A DNA stretch of 64,000 bases from HKCCE3408 sp039191215 (lineage in GTDB: Bacteria > Pseudomonadota > Alphaproteobacteria > Rhodobacterales > Rhodobacteraceae). Below are positions 17,202-25,756 of this stretch, piece by piece. Below the pieces are notes generated by a model. That model saw only the letters and a list, made by a program, of their open reading frames with translations, did not search any database and was not told where the DNA came from. Made by a program: the position numbers and the translations under genes. The DNA lies in NCBI GenBank assembly GCA_039191215.1, contig JBCCXT010000008.1, forward strand, positions 25,220-89,219, given 5' to 3'. Position 1 is the stretch's first letter. Every line of letters begins with the position of its first letter.

Positions 17202-18089
17202 ATGACGACGCGGGATGATATCGACATAATATGCATCGGATCCGTGCTTTGGGATGTGATTGGCCGGACGAGCCTGCCGCTTGGGCTTGGCAATGACAAG
17301 CCGGGCTATATCACGCGGGTCCCGGGCGGCGTGGCGCTGATTGTCGCGATGACCCTGCGGCGCCTGGGACTGCGCCCTGCCCTCATCTCAGCCGTTGGCA
17401 CCGATCCCGAGGGTTGCACGCTTGAGGCTGCTTGCGCTGAAATGGGGCTCATCACCCAGTATTTGTTACGCGATCCCGAACTGCCGACAGACCAATACAT
17501 GGCCATTGAATCGCAAGGCAATTTGGTTGCGGCCATTGCGGATGCGCATTCCCTGGAGGCTGCTGGCGCCGGTATCCTCGCGCCACTTCGCGACGGACGA
17601 TTGGGCTCTGACGCGCGGCCATGGACGGGCCTTGTGGCAATCGACGGCAATTTGACCGGCGATCTGTTGGCCGAAATTGCCGCCGATCCGGCCTTTGGCG
17701 CGGCAGATCTGCGGCTCGCCCCGGCGTCACCCGGCAAAGTACGGCGCTTGCTGCCGCTTTTGGCCCATCCGCGCGCCACGCTGTACGTCAATTGCGAAGA
17801 GGCGGGTCTTTTGACCGAAACTGAACCGGCCACGGCGATCGAGGGCGCCGAGGCCCTGCTTGCCGCCGGTGCATTGCGCGTGCTGGTGACCCAAGGCAGT
17901 GGCCTTGCGGTTGAGGCGAGTGCAGCGGGCATGGTCACGCGCAGGCCGCCGCAAGTGGCGCCGATACGCATCACCGGGGCGGGTGATACATTCATGGCTG
18001 CCCATATCGCAGCAGAATTGCGCGGCTTAACGGGGGCAGACGCAGTTGAAGCAGGGCTTTCGGCGGCTGCTGCCTATGTGGCGGGATAG
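17202..18089 (+). CDS. psuK: PfkB-family sugar kinase, probable pseudouridine kinase
   Basis: A 295-residue ribokinase-family enzyme. It opens DIICIGSVLWDVIGRT and has a PGGVALIVAMTLRRLGLRPALISAVGTDPEG substrate/lid segment. It ends with the GAGDTFMAAHIAAEL motif carrying the catalytic Asp (ITGAGDTF). The next gene, 11 bp on, is pseudouridine-5'-phosphate glycosidase. The pair therefore most likely phosphorylates pseudouridine and then splits it to uracil and ribose-5-phosphate. The assignment of substrate rests on this neighbour. It is divergent from rpsB. Confidence 0.85.
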   Translation: MTTRDDIDIICIGSVLWDVIGRTSLPLGLGNDKPGYITRVPGGVALIVAMTLRRLGLRPALISAVGTDPEGCTLEAACAEMGLITQYLLRDPELPTDQYMAIESQGNLVAAIADAHSLEAAGAGILAPLRDGRLGSDARPWTGLVAIDGNLTGDLLAEIAADPAFGAADLRLAPASPGKVRRLLPLLAHPRATLYVNCEEAGLLTETEPATAIEGAEALLAAGALRVLVTQGSGLAVEASAAGMVTRRPPQVAPIRITGAGDTFMAAHIAAELRGLTGADAVEAGLSAAAAYVAG

Positions 18090-18100
18090 GGCGGGATCGG

Positions 18101-19012
18101 ATGCAAGACCTCCTCACATTCGGCGCCGAAGTGGCGCAGGCCAGGGCTGACGGCGTACCGATTGTGGCGCTGGAATCGACCATCATCACCCATGGCATGC
18201 CCTATCCGCAAAATCTGGAAACGGCCCGGTTGGTCGAAGATGAGATCCGCGCGGACAGAGCCGTCCCGGCAACAATTGCCGTGATGGATGGGCGGATCCG
18301 CGTGGGCTTGGATGCCGCAGAGCTGGATCGGCTGGCGCAGGCGCGAGACGTCTGGAAGCTGAGCCGGGCAGACCTGGCCGTCGCCTTATCCGAAAATGTC
18401 ACCGGCGCGACTACGGTGGCGGCAACGATGATTTGCGCCCATCTTGCCGAGATCGAGGTTTTTGCAACCGGCGGCATCGGCGGTGTGCATCGCGGTGCCG
18501 CGCAAAGCTTCGATATATCCGCCGATCTCCGCGAGCTGTCGCTGACCCCCGTCACGGTTGTGGCGGCCGGCGCCAAGGCCATTCTTGATCTGCCCAAAAC
18601 GCTGGAGGTTCTCGAAACCCTGGGCGTGCCGGTCATTGCGTTTCAGCACGATGCATTCCCGGCCTTTTGGTCGCGCGATAGCGGGCTGGCGGCCCCTGTG
18701 CGGCTTGACACGCCCGACGCCATCGCCGCCGCACACCGTCAACGTCAACGCTTGGGTCTGACCGGCGGCCAGCTTGTCGCCAATCCGATCCGAGAAGCCG
18801 ACGAGATCCCGCGCGCCGCGCTGGAGCCTATGATCGAGACAGCACTTGGCATGGCGCAACAGGCCGGAATCACCGGCAAAGCGGTTACACCCTTCCTGCT
18901 GCAAAAGCTCTTTGAGGCGAGCCACGGCCAGAGCCTGACGGCCAATATTTCATTGGTGCGAAACAATGCGCAGTTGGCGGCCCGTATTGCCCAAAGCTTG
19001 AGCCGCATGTGA
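18101..19012 (+). CDS. psuG: Pseudouridine-5'-phosphate glycosidase
   Basis: This 303-residue enzyme cleaves the C-C glycosidic bond of pseudouridine-5'-phosphate. Diagnostic segments are VPIVALESTIITHGMPYPQNLETA at the start, TTVAATMICAHLAEIEVFATGGIGGVHRGA, SADLRELSLTPVTVVAAGAKAILDLPKTLEVLETLGVPVIA and the C-terminal GKAVTPFLLQKLFE. Length is normal. It is coupled to the kinase gene upstream, a complete two-gene nucleoside salvage unit. Confidence 0.96.
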   Translation: MQDLLTFGAEVAQARADGVPIVALESTIITHGMPYPQNLETARLVEDEIRADRAVPATIAVMDGRIRVGLDAAELDRLAQARDVWKLSRADLAVALSENVTGATTVAATMICAHLAEIEVFATGGIGGVHRGAAQSFDISADLRELSLTPVTVVAAGAKAILDLPKTLEVLETLGVPVIAFQHDAFPAFWSRDSGLAAPVRLDTPDAIAAAHRQRQRLGLTGGQLVANPIREADEIPRAALEPMIETALGMAQQAGITGKAVTPFLLQKLFEASHGQSLTANISLVRNNAQLAARIAQSLSRM

Positions 19013-19088
19013 CCAATGCATTCCTTGTGCGAGACCAAGAACATCCCTACCTATAAGTGGTGAGTCCCGTTTATTCGCCCCGAGTTCG

Positions 19089-19799
19089 ATGAAGCTGCCT
19101 GAAACACCGCCACCGCCACGCCGGAGCTTTTTAGCCGGTCTGCGGACAAGCTTTTTCACCGGGCTTGTCGTCATCGCGCCCATTGGTATCACCATATGGC
19201 TGATCTGGACGCTGGTCGGCTGGATCGATGGTTGGGTCCTGCCGCTTGTCCCCAATGCCTATGATCCGCTTGTGCTGTTCCAGCGCTATACCGGGCTTGA
19301 GGTTAATATCCGCGGCCTGGGCGTTGCCACCTTTCTGATCTTCACCATTCTTGTCGGCTGGCTTGCGAAAGGCCTGATCGGGCGATCGATGATCAATTGG
19401 GCCGAAGGTCTGGTCCTGTCGATCCCCGGCGTGCGCACAATCTATTCCGGTCTCAAGCAAATTGTTGAGACGGTCCTGGCCCAGGGCGAGCAGAACTTCG
19501 ACAAAGCCTGCCTGATCGAGTATCCGCGGCGCGGCATTTGGGCGATTGGATTTATCTCTACCGTGGCCAAAGGGGAGATTGCCGAACGGCACGGACCCGA
19601 AGAGATGGTATCGGTTTTCCTGCCCACCACGCCAAACCCGACCTCCGGCTTTTTGCTGTTTTTCCCGCGCAAGGATGTGATCGTTTTGGATATGACGGTC
19701 GAGGATGCAGCGAAGCTCATTATCTCGGCCGGTCTGGTCTATCCCAATGGCGATGGCGGGGTGAGCGAGAGCCCGACAATCCCCGACGCCGCCGAATAA
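19089..19799 (+). CDS. DUF502-family membrane protein
   Basis: A 236-residue inner-membrane protein. Two hydrophobic segments are clear: about residues 17-41 (SFFTGLVVIAPIGITIWLIWTLVGWI) and 75-95 (LGVATFLIFTILVGWLAKGLIG). The family signature region SIPGVRTIYSGLKQIVETV and the C-terminal FLPTTPNPTSGFLLFFPRKDVIVLDMTVEDAAKLIISAG follow. The molecular role of DUF502 is not known. It reads in the same direction as psuKG, 76 bp behind, but is not obviously related in function. Confidence 0.9.
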   Translation: MKLPETPPPPRRSFLAGLRTSFFTGLVVIAPIGITIWLIWTLVGWIDGWVLPLVPNAYDPLVLFQRYTGLEVNIRGLGVATFLIFTILVGWLAKGLIGRSMINWAEGLVLSIPGVRTIYSGLKQIVETVLAQGEQNFDKACLIEYPRRGIWAIGFISTVAKGEIAERHGPEEMVSVFLPTTPNPTSGFLLFFPRKDVIVLDMTVEDAAKLIISAGLVYPNGDGGVSESPTIPDAAE

Positions 19800-19843
19800 T
19801 CTGCCCTACCTGTCCGAACTGAGTGGATTTGCAAGGGCCGGTG

Positions 19844-20761
19844 TCAGATGGCCGTCGGGCTTGTCCAAGGTGGGTGCTTGCCAATTCGCTCCAGCAAGAA
19901 ATCGATGAACACCCGCACCTTCGGGGACATGACATTGGCCTGCGGATACAAGAGCCATAAATCGGTCTCTTCCGCGAAACGCCAATCGGGCAGGACGCGA
20001 ACCAGGGCCCCGGAGGCCAATTCTGCATGCACGCTCCAAAGCGAATTTGCCGATATGCCGGCACCTGCCACGGTCGCGCCTTTGTGGCTGTTGCCATCAT
20101 CCATGATGAGCTGGCAGATTGCACTGCCCGGCGCAAAGGCATGGGCAGCGCCATCGGCATGGATCAATCCCTGCTCGCCCAAAGAGGCAAAAGCGATCAG
20201 GTGGTGGCCACGCAGATCGCTCGGGTGCTGTGGCACACCGTGTTTTTCGAGATAGTCGGGCGCTGCGCAGAGCACGCGCGTGTCATCGGCCAGTTTGCGC
20301 CCGCGCAGGCTGGAATCTCTAAGAGGTGCGTTGCGCAATGCCAGGTCGAAACTGCCTTCAATCAGGTCGAACTGCTTGTCCGACAGACGGCAATCAAGGG
20401 TCAAGCCCGGCTCTTGCGCCAAAAATGCGGGCAGGATCGGGGATATGTATTGCTGCGCGAAACTGCTTGGCGCGGTGAAGCGCAAGGTGCCCGAAACCTT
20501 CGCCCTGCCCTGGCCCAAGGCCGCACGCGCCGCGTCTTCGCGCGCGATGATATCGCGGGCAAAGGGCAGAAATTCCGCCCCTTCGATGGAAAGCGCCACT
20601 TTGCGGGTGGAGCGGTGCAGCAGATCGGCGCCAAGTGTCGTTTCCAGTTTTGACATCCAGGCGCTGGCCACCGACGGGGCCAGGCCAAGCTCCCGCCCCG
20701 CGGCACTGATGTTCAACTTGTCGGCGGCAAGCACAAAAAGCCGAACGGCATTTGTATCCAT
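19844..20761 (-). CDS. LysR-family transcriptional regulator
   Basis: A 305-residue regulator. The N-terminal winged helix-turn-helix is MDTNAVRLFVLAADKLNISAAGRELGLAPSVASAWMSKLETTLGADLLHRSTRKVALS. The substrate-binding-like effector domain follows (GTLRFTAPSSFAQQYISPILPAFLAQEPGLTLDCRLSD). The frame extends to 20851, but the start at 20761 gives the correct LysR N terminus. It is divergent from the DUF1330-oxidoreductase-SDR operon with a 106-bp shared control region, so it probably regulates that operon. The inducer is unknown. Confidence 0.93.
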   Translation of the reverse strand: MDTNAVRLFVLAADKLNISAAGRELGLAPSVASAWMSKLETTLGADLLHRSTRKVALSIEGAEFLPFARDIIAREDAARAALGQGRAKVSGTLRFTAPSSFAQQYISPILPAFLAQEPGLTLDCRLSDKQFDLIEGSFDLALRNAPLRDSSLRGRKLADDTRVLCAAPDYLEKHGVPQHPSDLRGHHLIAFASLGEQGLIHADGAAHAFAPGSAICQLIMDDGNSHKGATVAGAGISANSLWSVHAELASGALVRVLPDWRFAEETDLWLLYPQANVMSPKVRVFIDFLLERIGKHPPWTSPTAI

Positions 20762-20867
20762 ATTATATGCAAAAGCCGAATGGTGAACTCTGTCAACGGG
20801 TAGTTTATTCGGAAAATAAGATGCTCCATATGCGACCGAACGAAACGCCACGCAAGGAGCGACTGCA
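20762..20867. promoter_or_regulatory. Divergent control region, LysR / DUF1330 operon
   Basis: This short AT-rich gap carries an inverted repeat CCGAAT (20776-20781) / ATTCGG (20807-20812). Divergent LysR control regions usually contain such dyads. A ribosome site AAGGAG precedes the DUF1330 start. The promoter hexamers are not clear. Confidence 0.4.
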
Positions 20868-21170
20868 ATGGCCTATTATTCCGTACTTGCCGTAACCCCC
20901 ACCAGCGAGGACTGGATCCCCGGCTATCTGCCGAGCGCCAATGCCCGCGTTGCCGCACATGGCGGCAAATACCTGGCTCGCACCTCTTCGCATGATCAGG
21001 TTGAGGGGGGCGACGAACCGGCAGCTCTGCGCATCGTGATTGAATGGCCCTCAAAGGAGGCGGCGATGAATTTCATGAATGATCCCGAATACACGCCCCA
21101 TCTTGCCGCCCGCACGGCCGGGTCGGAGAGTTTTCACTTTCTGATCGAAGGCAAGGATGATCTTGCCTAA
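20868..21170 (+). CDS. DUF1330-family protein
   Basis: A 100-residue dimeric alpha-beta barrel-like protein. It opens MAYYSVLAVTPTSEDWIPGYLPSANARVAAHGGKYLARTSSHDQVEGG and contains ALRIVIEWPSKEAAMNFMNDPEYTPHLAARTAGSESFHFL, typical of DUF1330 (the usual ...FPSYEAARAWYHSPEYQ... region). The function of the family is unknown. It is first in a probable three-gene operon with a flavin-dependent monooxygenase and an SDR enzyme, under a divergent LysR regulator. Confidence 0.88.
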   Translation: MAYYSVLAVTPTSEDWIPGYLPSANARVAAHGGKYLARTSSHDQVEGGDEPAALRIVIEWPSKEAAMNFMNDPEYTPHLAARTAGSESFHFLIEGKDDLA

Positions 21171-21286
21171 GCGCGCCTGAGCGCCAATCTGGGCGCGGCG
21201 GTGCGGGTTGAAGGCAGGCCAGCGCGGTTCTTAGGCATCGCGCCATTGCAGGACGCGCCGCGCCGGCGCCGTTGGGAAGGACATCG

Positions 21287-22273
21287 ATGATGCTTGATGA
21301 GAAATCCAAAACCGCGTTTGCCGATCTCAACCGCGGCTATAACAGCACATTCCGCCCTGGCATTTTAAGCCTGGGTCTGGTCGCCCCGCTCGAGGCGCAT
21401 CACAACAACCCCGTCCCCTCGATGGAGCGTCATGTCGGCCGCGCGCAACTGGCCGACGAGTTGGGCTTTGCCGCCATCTGGCTGCGCGATGTTCCGTTTA
21501 ATGTGCCAAGCTTTGGCGATGCGGGCCAAGTCTTTGATCCCTTTGTCTATCTTGGCCTGCTGGCCGGTGCCACGCACGACATCGCACTTGGCGTGGCCAG
21601 CATCATTTTGCCGCTGCGCCATCCTGCCCATGTCGCGAAGGCCGCAGCATCGGCGGACCATTTGTCGGGCGGTCGGCTTTTGTTGGGCGTGGCCTCGGGC
21701 GACCGGCCGGAAGAATACCCGGCCATGGCGATGCGCTTTGATGATCGCGGCGCACGTTTTCGCGACAGCCTGGCCTATATCCGCGCCGCGTCTGAGGCTT
21801 ATCCGCACTATGCGGGACCGCAGGGCCAGCTTGCCGGCAGGGCTGATCTACTGCCCAAGCCCGTGGCCGGACGCTTGCCCGTTTTGATCACCGGCAGGGC
21901 CCAGCAGACACCCGATTGGGTGGCCGAACATGGCGATGGCTGGATGACCTATCCGCACGATGCCGCGGCGCAAGCGCGCCTGGTGGCCGACTATCGCGCG
22001 CGTTCGGTCGCGGCCGGATCGGCGCAGAAACCTGTGATGCAATCGCTCTACATCGATCTGGTGCCTGAGGCCGATGCCGCCCCGGAGCCGATCCACCTGG
22101 GTTTTCGCTCTGGCGTGACGTTTTTGAAATCATATCTCAGCGACTTGCAGACGGCTGGGATCAACCACGTCGCGCTGAACCTGCGCTTCAACAGCGCCGA
22201 TGTCGAAGAGACAATGAAACGGCTGGCCGATGAGGTGCTGCCGGACTTTTTGACAGAAAGGGCACCGCCATGA
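21287..22273 (+). CDS. Luciferase-like monooxygenase (LLM class)
   Basis: A 328-residue TIM-barrel flavin- or F420-dependent oxidoreductase of the bacterial luciferase family. Key segments are RAQLADELGFAAIWLRDVPF, DPFVYLGLLAGATHDIALGVASIILPLRHPAHVAKAAASADHLSGGRLLLGVASGDRPEEY and PDWVAEHGDGWMTYP. GGAAGGA before the tandem ATGATG at 21287 sets the start. Its stop overlaps the SDR start (ATGA). The natural substrate is unknown; flavin (FMN) use is more likely than F420 in this group. Confidence 0.9.
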   Translation: MMLDEKSKTAFADLNRGYNSTFRPGILSLGLVAPLEAHHNNPVPSMERHVGRAQLADELGFAAIWLRDVPFNVPSFGDAGQVFDPFVYLGLLAGATHDIALGVASIILPLRHPAHVAKAAASADHLSGGRLLLGVASGDRPEEYPAMAMRFDDRGARFRDSLAYIRAASEAYPHYAGPQGQLAGRADLLPKPVAGRLPVLITGRAQQTPDWVAEHGDGWMTYPHDAAAQARLVADYRARSVAAGSAQKPVMQSLYIDLVPEADAAPEPIHLGFRSGVTFLKSYLSDLQTAGINHVALNLRFNSADVEETMKRLADEVLPDFLTERAPP

Positions 22274-23031
22274 CAAAAACCATCGTGATCACCGGGGCGA
22301 CGGACGGTATCGGCCTGCTTACGGCCAAGATGCTGGCCGCACAGGACCACAGATTGGTGCTGCACGGACGCAACGAAGCCAAACTCGACGCTGCGGCGGC
22401 CGAAATCGGTGGCGCCGTGCTGACCTGCAAAGCGGATCTGTCTTCGCTGACACAGACCGCTGCACTGGCCGAGGAAATCCAAGCCAAGGTCGAGCATGTG
22501 GATGTGCTGATCAACAATGCCGGGGTCTTTAAGGTCGGCGATCCGATCTTGCCCGACGGGCAAGACATGCGCTTTGTGGTCAACACGTTTGCCCCTTACC
22601 TACTGACAACGGCGCTGCTGCCGATGATCCCGGCTGATGGCCGGATCATCAACCTGTCGTCGGCCGCGCAAGCCCCGGTCAGCATCGCCGCGATGCAGGG
22701 CCACGAGCGACTGGGCGATATGGACGCGTATGCGCAAAGCAAACGCGCGATCACATTGTGGTCCCAAGACATGGCGCGCACCCATCTTGATGGTCCGGTT
22801 GTCATCGCGGTCAATCCTGGTTCTCTCCTGGCCTCAAAGATGGTCCAGGAAGGCTTTGGCGTTGCGGGCAAAGACCTGTCCATCGGCGCCGACATCCTGT
22901 GTCGCCTGGCGCTGGAGGACAGATTTGCGGGCGATAGCGGCAAATATTGGGATAACGATGCGGGCCAATTTGCGCCAATTGACCCGTCCCAAGCGGATGC
23001 CGTCACGACCGCCATCCGAGAGCTCATCTAA
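22270..23031 (+). CDS. Short-chain dehydrogenase/reductase
   Basis: A 253-residue SDR protein. The cofactor motif TGATDGIG lies at residues 8-15. It also has a DVLINNAGVF segment, the NLSSAAQAP active-site Ser, and YAQSKRAITLWS, which is the YxxxK catalytic pair. The C-terminal part (RFAGDSGKYWDNDAGQFAPIDPSQAD) resembles the DUF4166/NAD(P)-binding 'SDR family NAD(P)-dependent oxidoreductase' relatives. It is translationally coupled to the luciferase-like gene, suggesting both act on one substrate. Confidence 0.9.
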   Translation: MTKTIVITGATDGIGLLTAKMLAAQDHRLVLHGRNEAKLDAAAAEIGGAVLTCKADLSSLTQTAALAEEIQAKVEHVDVLINNAGVFKVGDPILPDGQDMRFVVNTFAPYLLTTALLPMIPADGRIINLSSAAQAPVSIAAMQGHERLGDMDAYAQSKRAITLWSQDMARTHLDGPVVIAVNPGSLLASKMVQEGFGVAGKDLSIGADILCRLALEDRFAGDSGKYWDNDAGQFAPIDPSQADAVTTAIRELI

Positions 23032-23250
23032 AAGTGCGCGCGAGACTGTCGCCCAGAACGCAAAGCAACCTGGCCAATTACAGTCGCCGCCAAGCTTCAA
23101 TCCCCGTCGGCACGACACGCACAGGAAGCGATTAAGGAAAGGCGTGAGCTCTCAGTCTAAACCGCCATCACGCCTGCACCTCGGAAAAGGTCGCGCGCGA
23201 GCCCAAAACTGCGGAATGCCGCGGCCTTCACCAATGACCGGTTTGCAACG

Positions 23251-23650
23251 TTAGATTCTGTTTCGCTGCGCAAGAACGATGAGAAGCACCACAACGAGCA
23301 TCAGGAGAAAACATAACGCAAACGTACCAGCCAAACGCGGCCGCTACCACGCCGCTAATGGCGGGTCCTGAGGCTGTGCCGATTGCCTGCATCGTCCTCA
23401 TGAAACCCATCCCGCGGCCGATCCATTCAGTTGGAACTGAATCTCGCACCAAAGCCAGGCGCTTCGCCATCATGGCCTCGGCACCCGCGCCTTGGCGAAA
23501 CCGACCGGCGATCAGAACCGGCAGTGTGGGTGCGACAAAAGCGAGGGCTGCGCCCAGGATGAACAGGCACAGGCCGGAAACAAGCACAGCTCGTTTCGCA
23601 AAAACATCCCCTGCCCGTCCCAGCGGGACGATATCGGACCAGTCCGGCGT
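23251..23650 (-). pseudogene. MFS transporter remnant
   Basis: The minus strand encodes part of an MFS drug-efflux protein: GRAGDVFAKRAVLVSGLCLFILGAALAFVAPTLPVLIAGRF.QGAGA (TM2-TM4), then GTASGPAISGVVAAAFGW (TM5 to TM6). The first transmembrane helices are missing. Just after FGW the frame changes, and the next frame reads GTFALCFLLMLVVVLLIVLAQRN, which looks like the last helix, ending at a TAA at 23253-23251. Helices 6-11 are therefore deleted and the gene is dead. It abuts a MerR remnant. Confidence 0.75.
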
Positions 23651-23654
23651 CAGC

Positions 23655-23830
23655 ACCTCTGGCCTGAGATACTATGAACAGAAGAAGCTGATCGGCGCAG
23701 TGGCCTGCCACGGGCTGCGAAGCCAATACAAACCATCCGTTCTCCAGGAACTGGCACTTATCAACTCGGCGAAGTCGGCCGGTTTCTCGCTTGATGAGAT
23801 CGGGGCGGTGTTGCGCCGACCTGAAGCGAT
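23655..23830 (+). pseudogene. MerR-family regulator remnant
   Basis: The plus strand reads SGVSTSGLRYYEQKKLIGAVACHGLRSQYKPSVLQELALINSAKSAGFSLDEIGAVL, the DNA-binding half of a MerR regulator of the SoxR-like type. The first residues and the whole effector/dimerisation half are absent; unrelated sequence follows. It is divergent from, and nearly touches, the MFS remnant. This suggests a former MerR-MFS pair collapsed by deletions. Confidence 0.75.
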
Positions 23831-24019
23831 GATCATCCCCCCTGGGAATTTCTCGGGGCCAGTGCCTGTGGTCAATTTGCAGGTTCCTTTGGACCGGTCA
23901 CCCGTTACCGACGGGTGATCTGCGGCTAGGACGCACCTGCATTTTTCAGGGGCGGATGGCGATCGCACGGAAATTGCCTGATCGGCGCGCACAAATCACC
24001 TTACGCTCCAACCCCAGTG
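23831..24019. other. Gap between MerR remnant and Rrf2 gene
   Basis: No gene or structure is recognised here. The plus-strand frame running through it from the MerR remnant is non-homologous tail sequence. Confidence 0.4.
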
Positions 24020-24439
24020 TTAGGCCGTGCCGGCATGGTTTGACCGGATCTCCGCAATCGATGTCTCACCAAGCTTTTCGACAAGGCTGGTCTCGACATC
24101 GGCAAGGATGCCGAGAACACGGCTGTGCAAGGCATGTTCGACGGCGCATTCCGGCTCGCTTACCGGCGCGTCTGACGAAACCAGGCGTTCGTCGAGCGCC
24201 AGGTAAACGTCGGCCAGCGTGATCATCTCAGCCGCGCGCGCCAGGCGCCAGCCGCCCGTATGGCCTTTGGTCGACATCAAAAGCCCGGCCTCACGCAAGC
24301 GCCCGAGGACGCGACGGACCACAACCGGGTTGGTCCCGGCATGCACAGCGATCTCTGCCGAGGTCCGCAATTTCTGCGGCTCGCTTGCCATATGGCCAAG
24401 CGTGTGAAGGGCAAGCGACAGGCGGCTGTTACGCTTCAT
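24020..24439 (-). CDS. Rrf2-family transcriptional regulator
   Basis: A 139-residue winged-helix regulator: MKRNSRLSLALHTLGHMASEPQKLRTSAEIAVHAGTNPVVVRRVLGRLREAGLLMSTKGHTGGWRLARAAEMITLADVYLAL. The effector region has a single Cys (PECAVEHAL), so it lacks the three-Cys iron-sulfur cluster site of IscR/NsrR and resembles CymR/YwnA-type members. The frame opens at 24514, but the Rrf2 N terminus fits ATG 24439. It is divergent from the cobW operon; a Zur-like palindrome lies between them. Confidence 0.9.
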   Translation of the reverse strand: MKRNSRLSLALHTLGHMASEPQKLRTSAEIAVHAGTNPVVVRRVLGRLREAGLLMSTKGHTGGWRLARAAEMITLADVYLALDERLVSSDAPVSEPECAVEHALHSRVLGILADVETSLVEKLGETSIAEIRSNHAGTA

Positions 24440-24461
24440 CGGCGACGGACTCCGCAAAACC

Positions 24462-24474
24462 GTTATAATGTAAC
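24462..24474. promoter_or_regulatory. Candidate Zur operator
   Basis: GTTATAATGTAAC is a near-palindrome within AACC-GTTATAATGTAACATTC. It resembles the alphaproteobacterial Zur consensus (a TGTTATA-n-TATAACA core). It lies 22 bp before the Rrf2 start and 70 bp before the cobW-family start. The palindrome is seen; the Zur assignment is inference from the downstream CobW/DUF1826 genes. Confidence 0.45.
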
Positions 24475-24544
24475 ATTCTTGGTTGCGTCTCTTTCGTAAC
24501 TGAGTAAGTTGCATGACCTACGCAGCAGGGTATGGAGCTACGTT

Positions 24545-25756
24545 ATGCCTGATAAAAAACTTCCGGTCACAGTTCTTTCCGGATTTCTTGGGGCGGGAAA
24601 GACGACGCTATTGAACAGGGTTCTTAACAACCGCGAAGGCCGCCGTGTCGCTGTCATCGTCAATGACATGTCCGAGGTCAATATCGATGCCGATCTGATC
24701 CGGGCTGATACCGAGCTAAGCCGGACGGACGAAACGCTGGTGGAGATGTCAAACGGTTGCATTTGCTGCACATTGCGCGACGACCTGCTGGATGAGGTTC
24801 GGCGTTTGGCGGGCGAAGGCCGGTTCGACTATTTGCTGATCGAGTCGACCGGCATCTCTGAGCCACTTCCGGTGGCCGCAACCTTTGATTTCCGCGATGA
24901 AGACGGTGACAGCCTGTCGGATGTGGCGCGGCTCGATACAATGGTGACCGTCGTTGATGCCGTGAACCTGCTGAACGACTTCACCTCGCATGATTTCCTA
25001 AGCGATCGCGGCGAGACGATGGGTGAGGAAGACGAACGCACCCTGGTCCATTTGTTGACCGATCAGATCGAGTTTGCCGATGTCGTGATCCTGAACAAAG
25101 TCACGGATGCGGGGCCGGAACGCGTAGATGCGGCGCGCAAGATCATCCGCAGCCTCAACGCCGATGCGAAGATCATCGAAACCGATCATTGCGATGTGCC
25201 GGCGCCCACAATCCTCGATACCGGGCTGTTTGATTTCGATAAGGCGCATGAGCATCCGATGTGGGCGAAGGAGCTTTATGGCTTTGCCGATCATGTACCC
25301 GAGACCGAAGAATACGGTGTCGCGTCGTATGTCTATCGGGCGCGGCTGCCGTTCATCCCGGCGCGCATCTTAGAGGTGTTGAATGGTGACCTGCCTGGCG
25401 TGATCCGGGCTAAAGGGCATTTTTGGATATCGACCCGACCGGAATGGGTGGCGGAGTTTTCGCTTGCCGGGTCGCTGTGCAGCGTCAAACCGCTTGGCAC
25501 GTGGTGGGCATCGGTCCCGCAGCAGCGTTGGCCCGATCATGACGGCGCCCGGTCCTATATCGATGCCCATTGGCAGGAACCCTGGGGCGACCGTCGGCAG
25601 GAGATCGTGTTCATCGGCGCGGGCATCGACTGGCCCGAGCTCAAAGCCAGGCTTGATGCCTGCCTTGTGACGTCTGTGGCCGCGACCAGCCCGGATGCGC
25701 TGCCCGATTACCCCGATCCATTCCCGGTCTGGCGTCGGGCGCCGCAAGCGGCGTGA
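24545..25756 (+). CDS. CobW/ZigA-family GTP-binding metallochaperone
   Basis: A 403-residue G3E GTPase. Walker A GFLGAGKTT is at residues 13-21. The metal-binding CxCC motif GCICC is at about 71-75, ESTGISEPLPVA follows, and NKVTD is the base-specificity motif. A C-terminal CobW domain (EYGVASYVYRARLPFIPARILEVL, IRAKGHFWI) completes it. Such proteins deliver zinc or help under zinc limitation. It begins an overlapping three-gene operon with DUF1826 and DUF6525 and is preceded by a Zur-like palindrome, which favours zinc over cobalt. Confidence 0.92.
   Translation: MPDKKLPVTVLSGFLGAGKTTLLNRVLNNREGRRVAVIVNDMSEVNIDADLIRADTELSRTDETLVEMSNGCICCTLRDDLLDEVRRLAGEGRFDYLLIESTGISEPLPVAATFDFRDEDGDSLSDVARLDTMVTVVDAVNLLNDFTSHDFLSDRGETMGEEDERTLVHLLTDQIEFADVVILNKVTDAGPERVDAARKIIRSLNADAKIIETDHCDVPAPTILDTGLFDFDKAHEHPMWAKELYGFADHVPETEEYGVASYVYRARLPFIPARILEVLNGDLPGVIRAKGHFWISTRPEWVAEFSLAGSLCSVKPLGTWWASVPQQRWPDHDGARSYIDAHWQEPWGDRRQEIVFIGAGIDWPELKARLDACLVTSVAATSPDALPDYPDPFPVWRRAPQAA

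Noticed and set aside
23358..23918. A 186-codon plus-strand gene including the MerR segment
   Set aside because: Only codons from about 23655 to 23830 look like MerR; the first part is the opposite strand of the MFS remnant and the tail is non-homologous.
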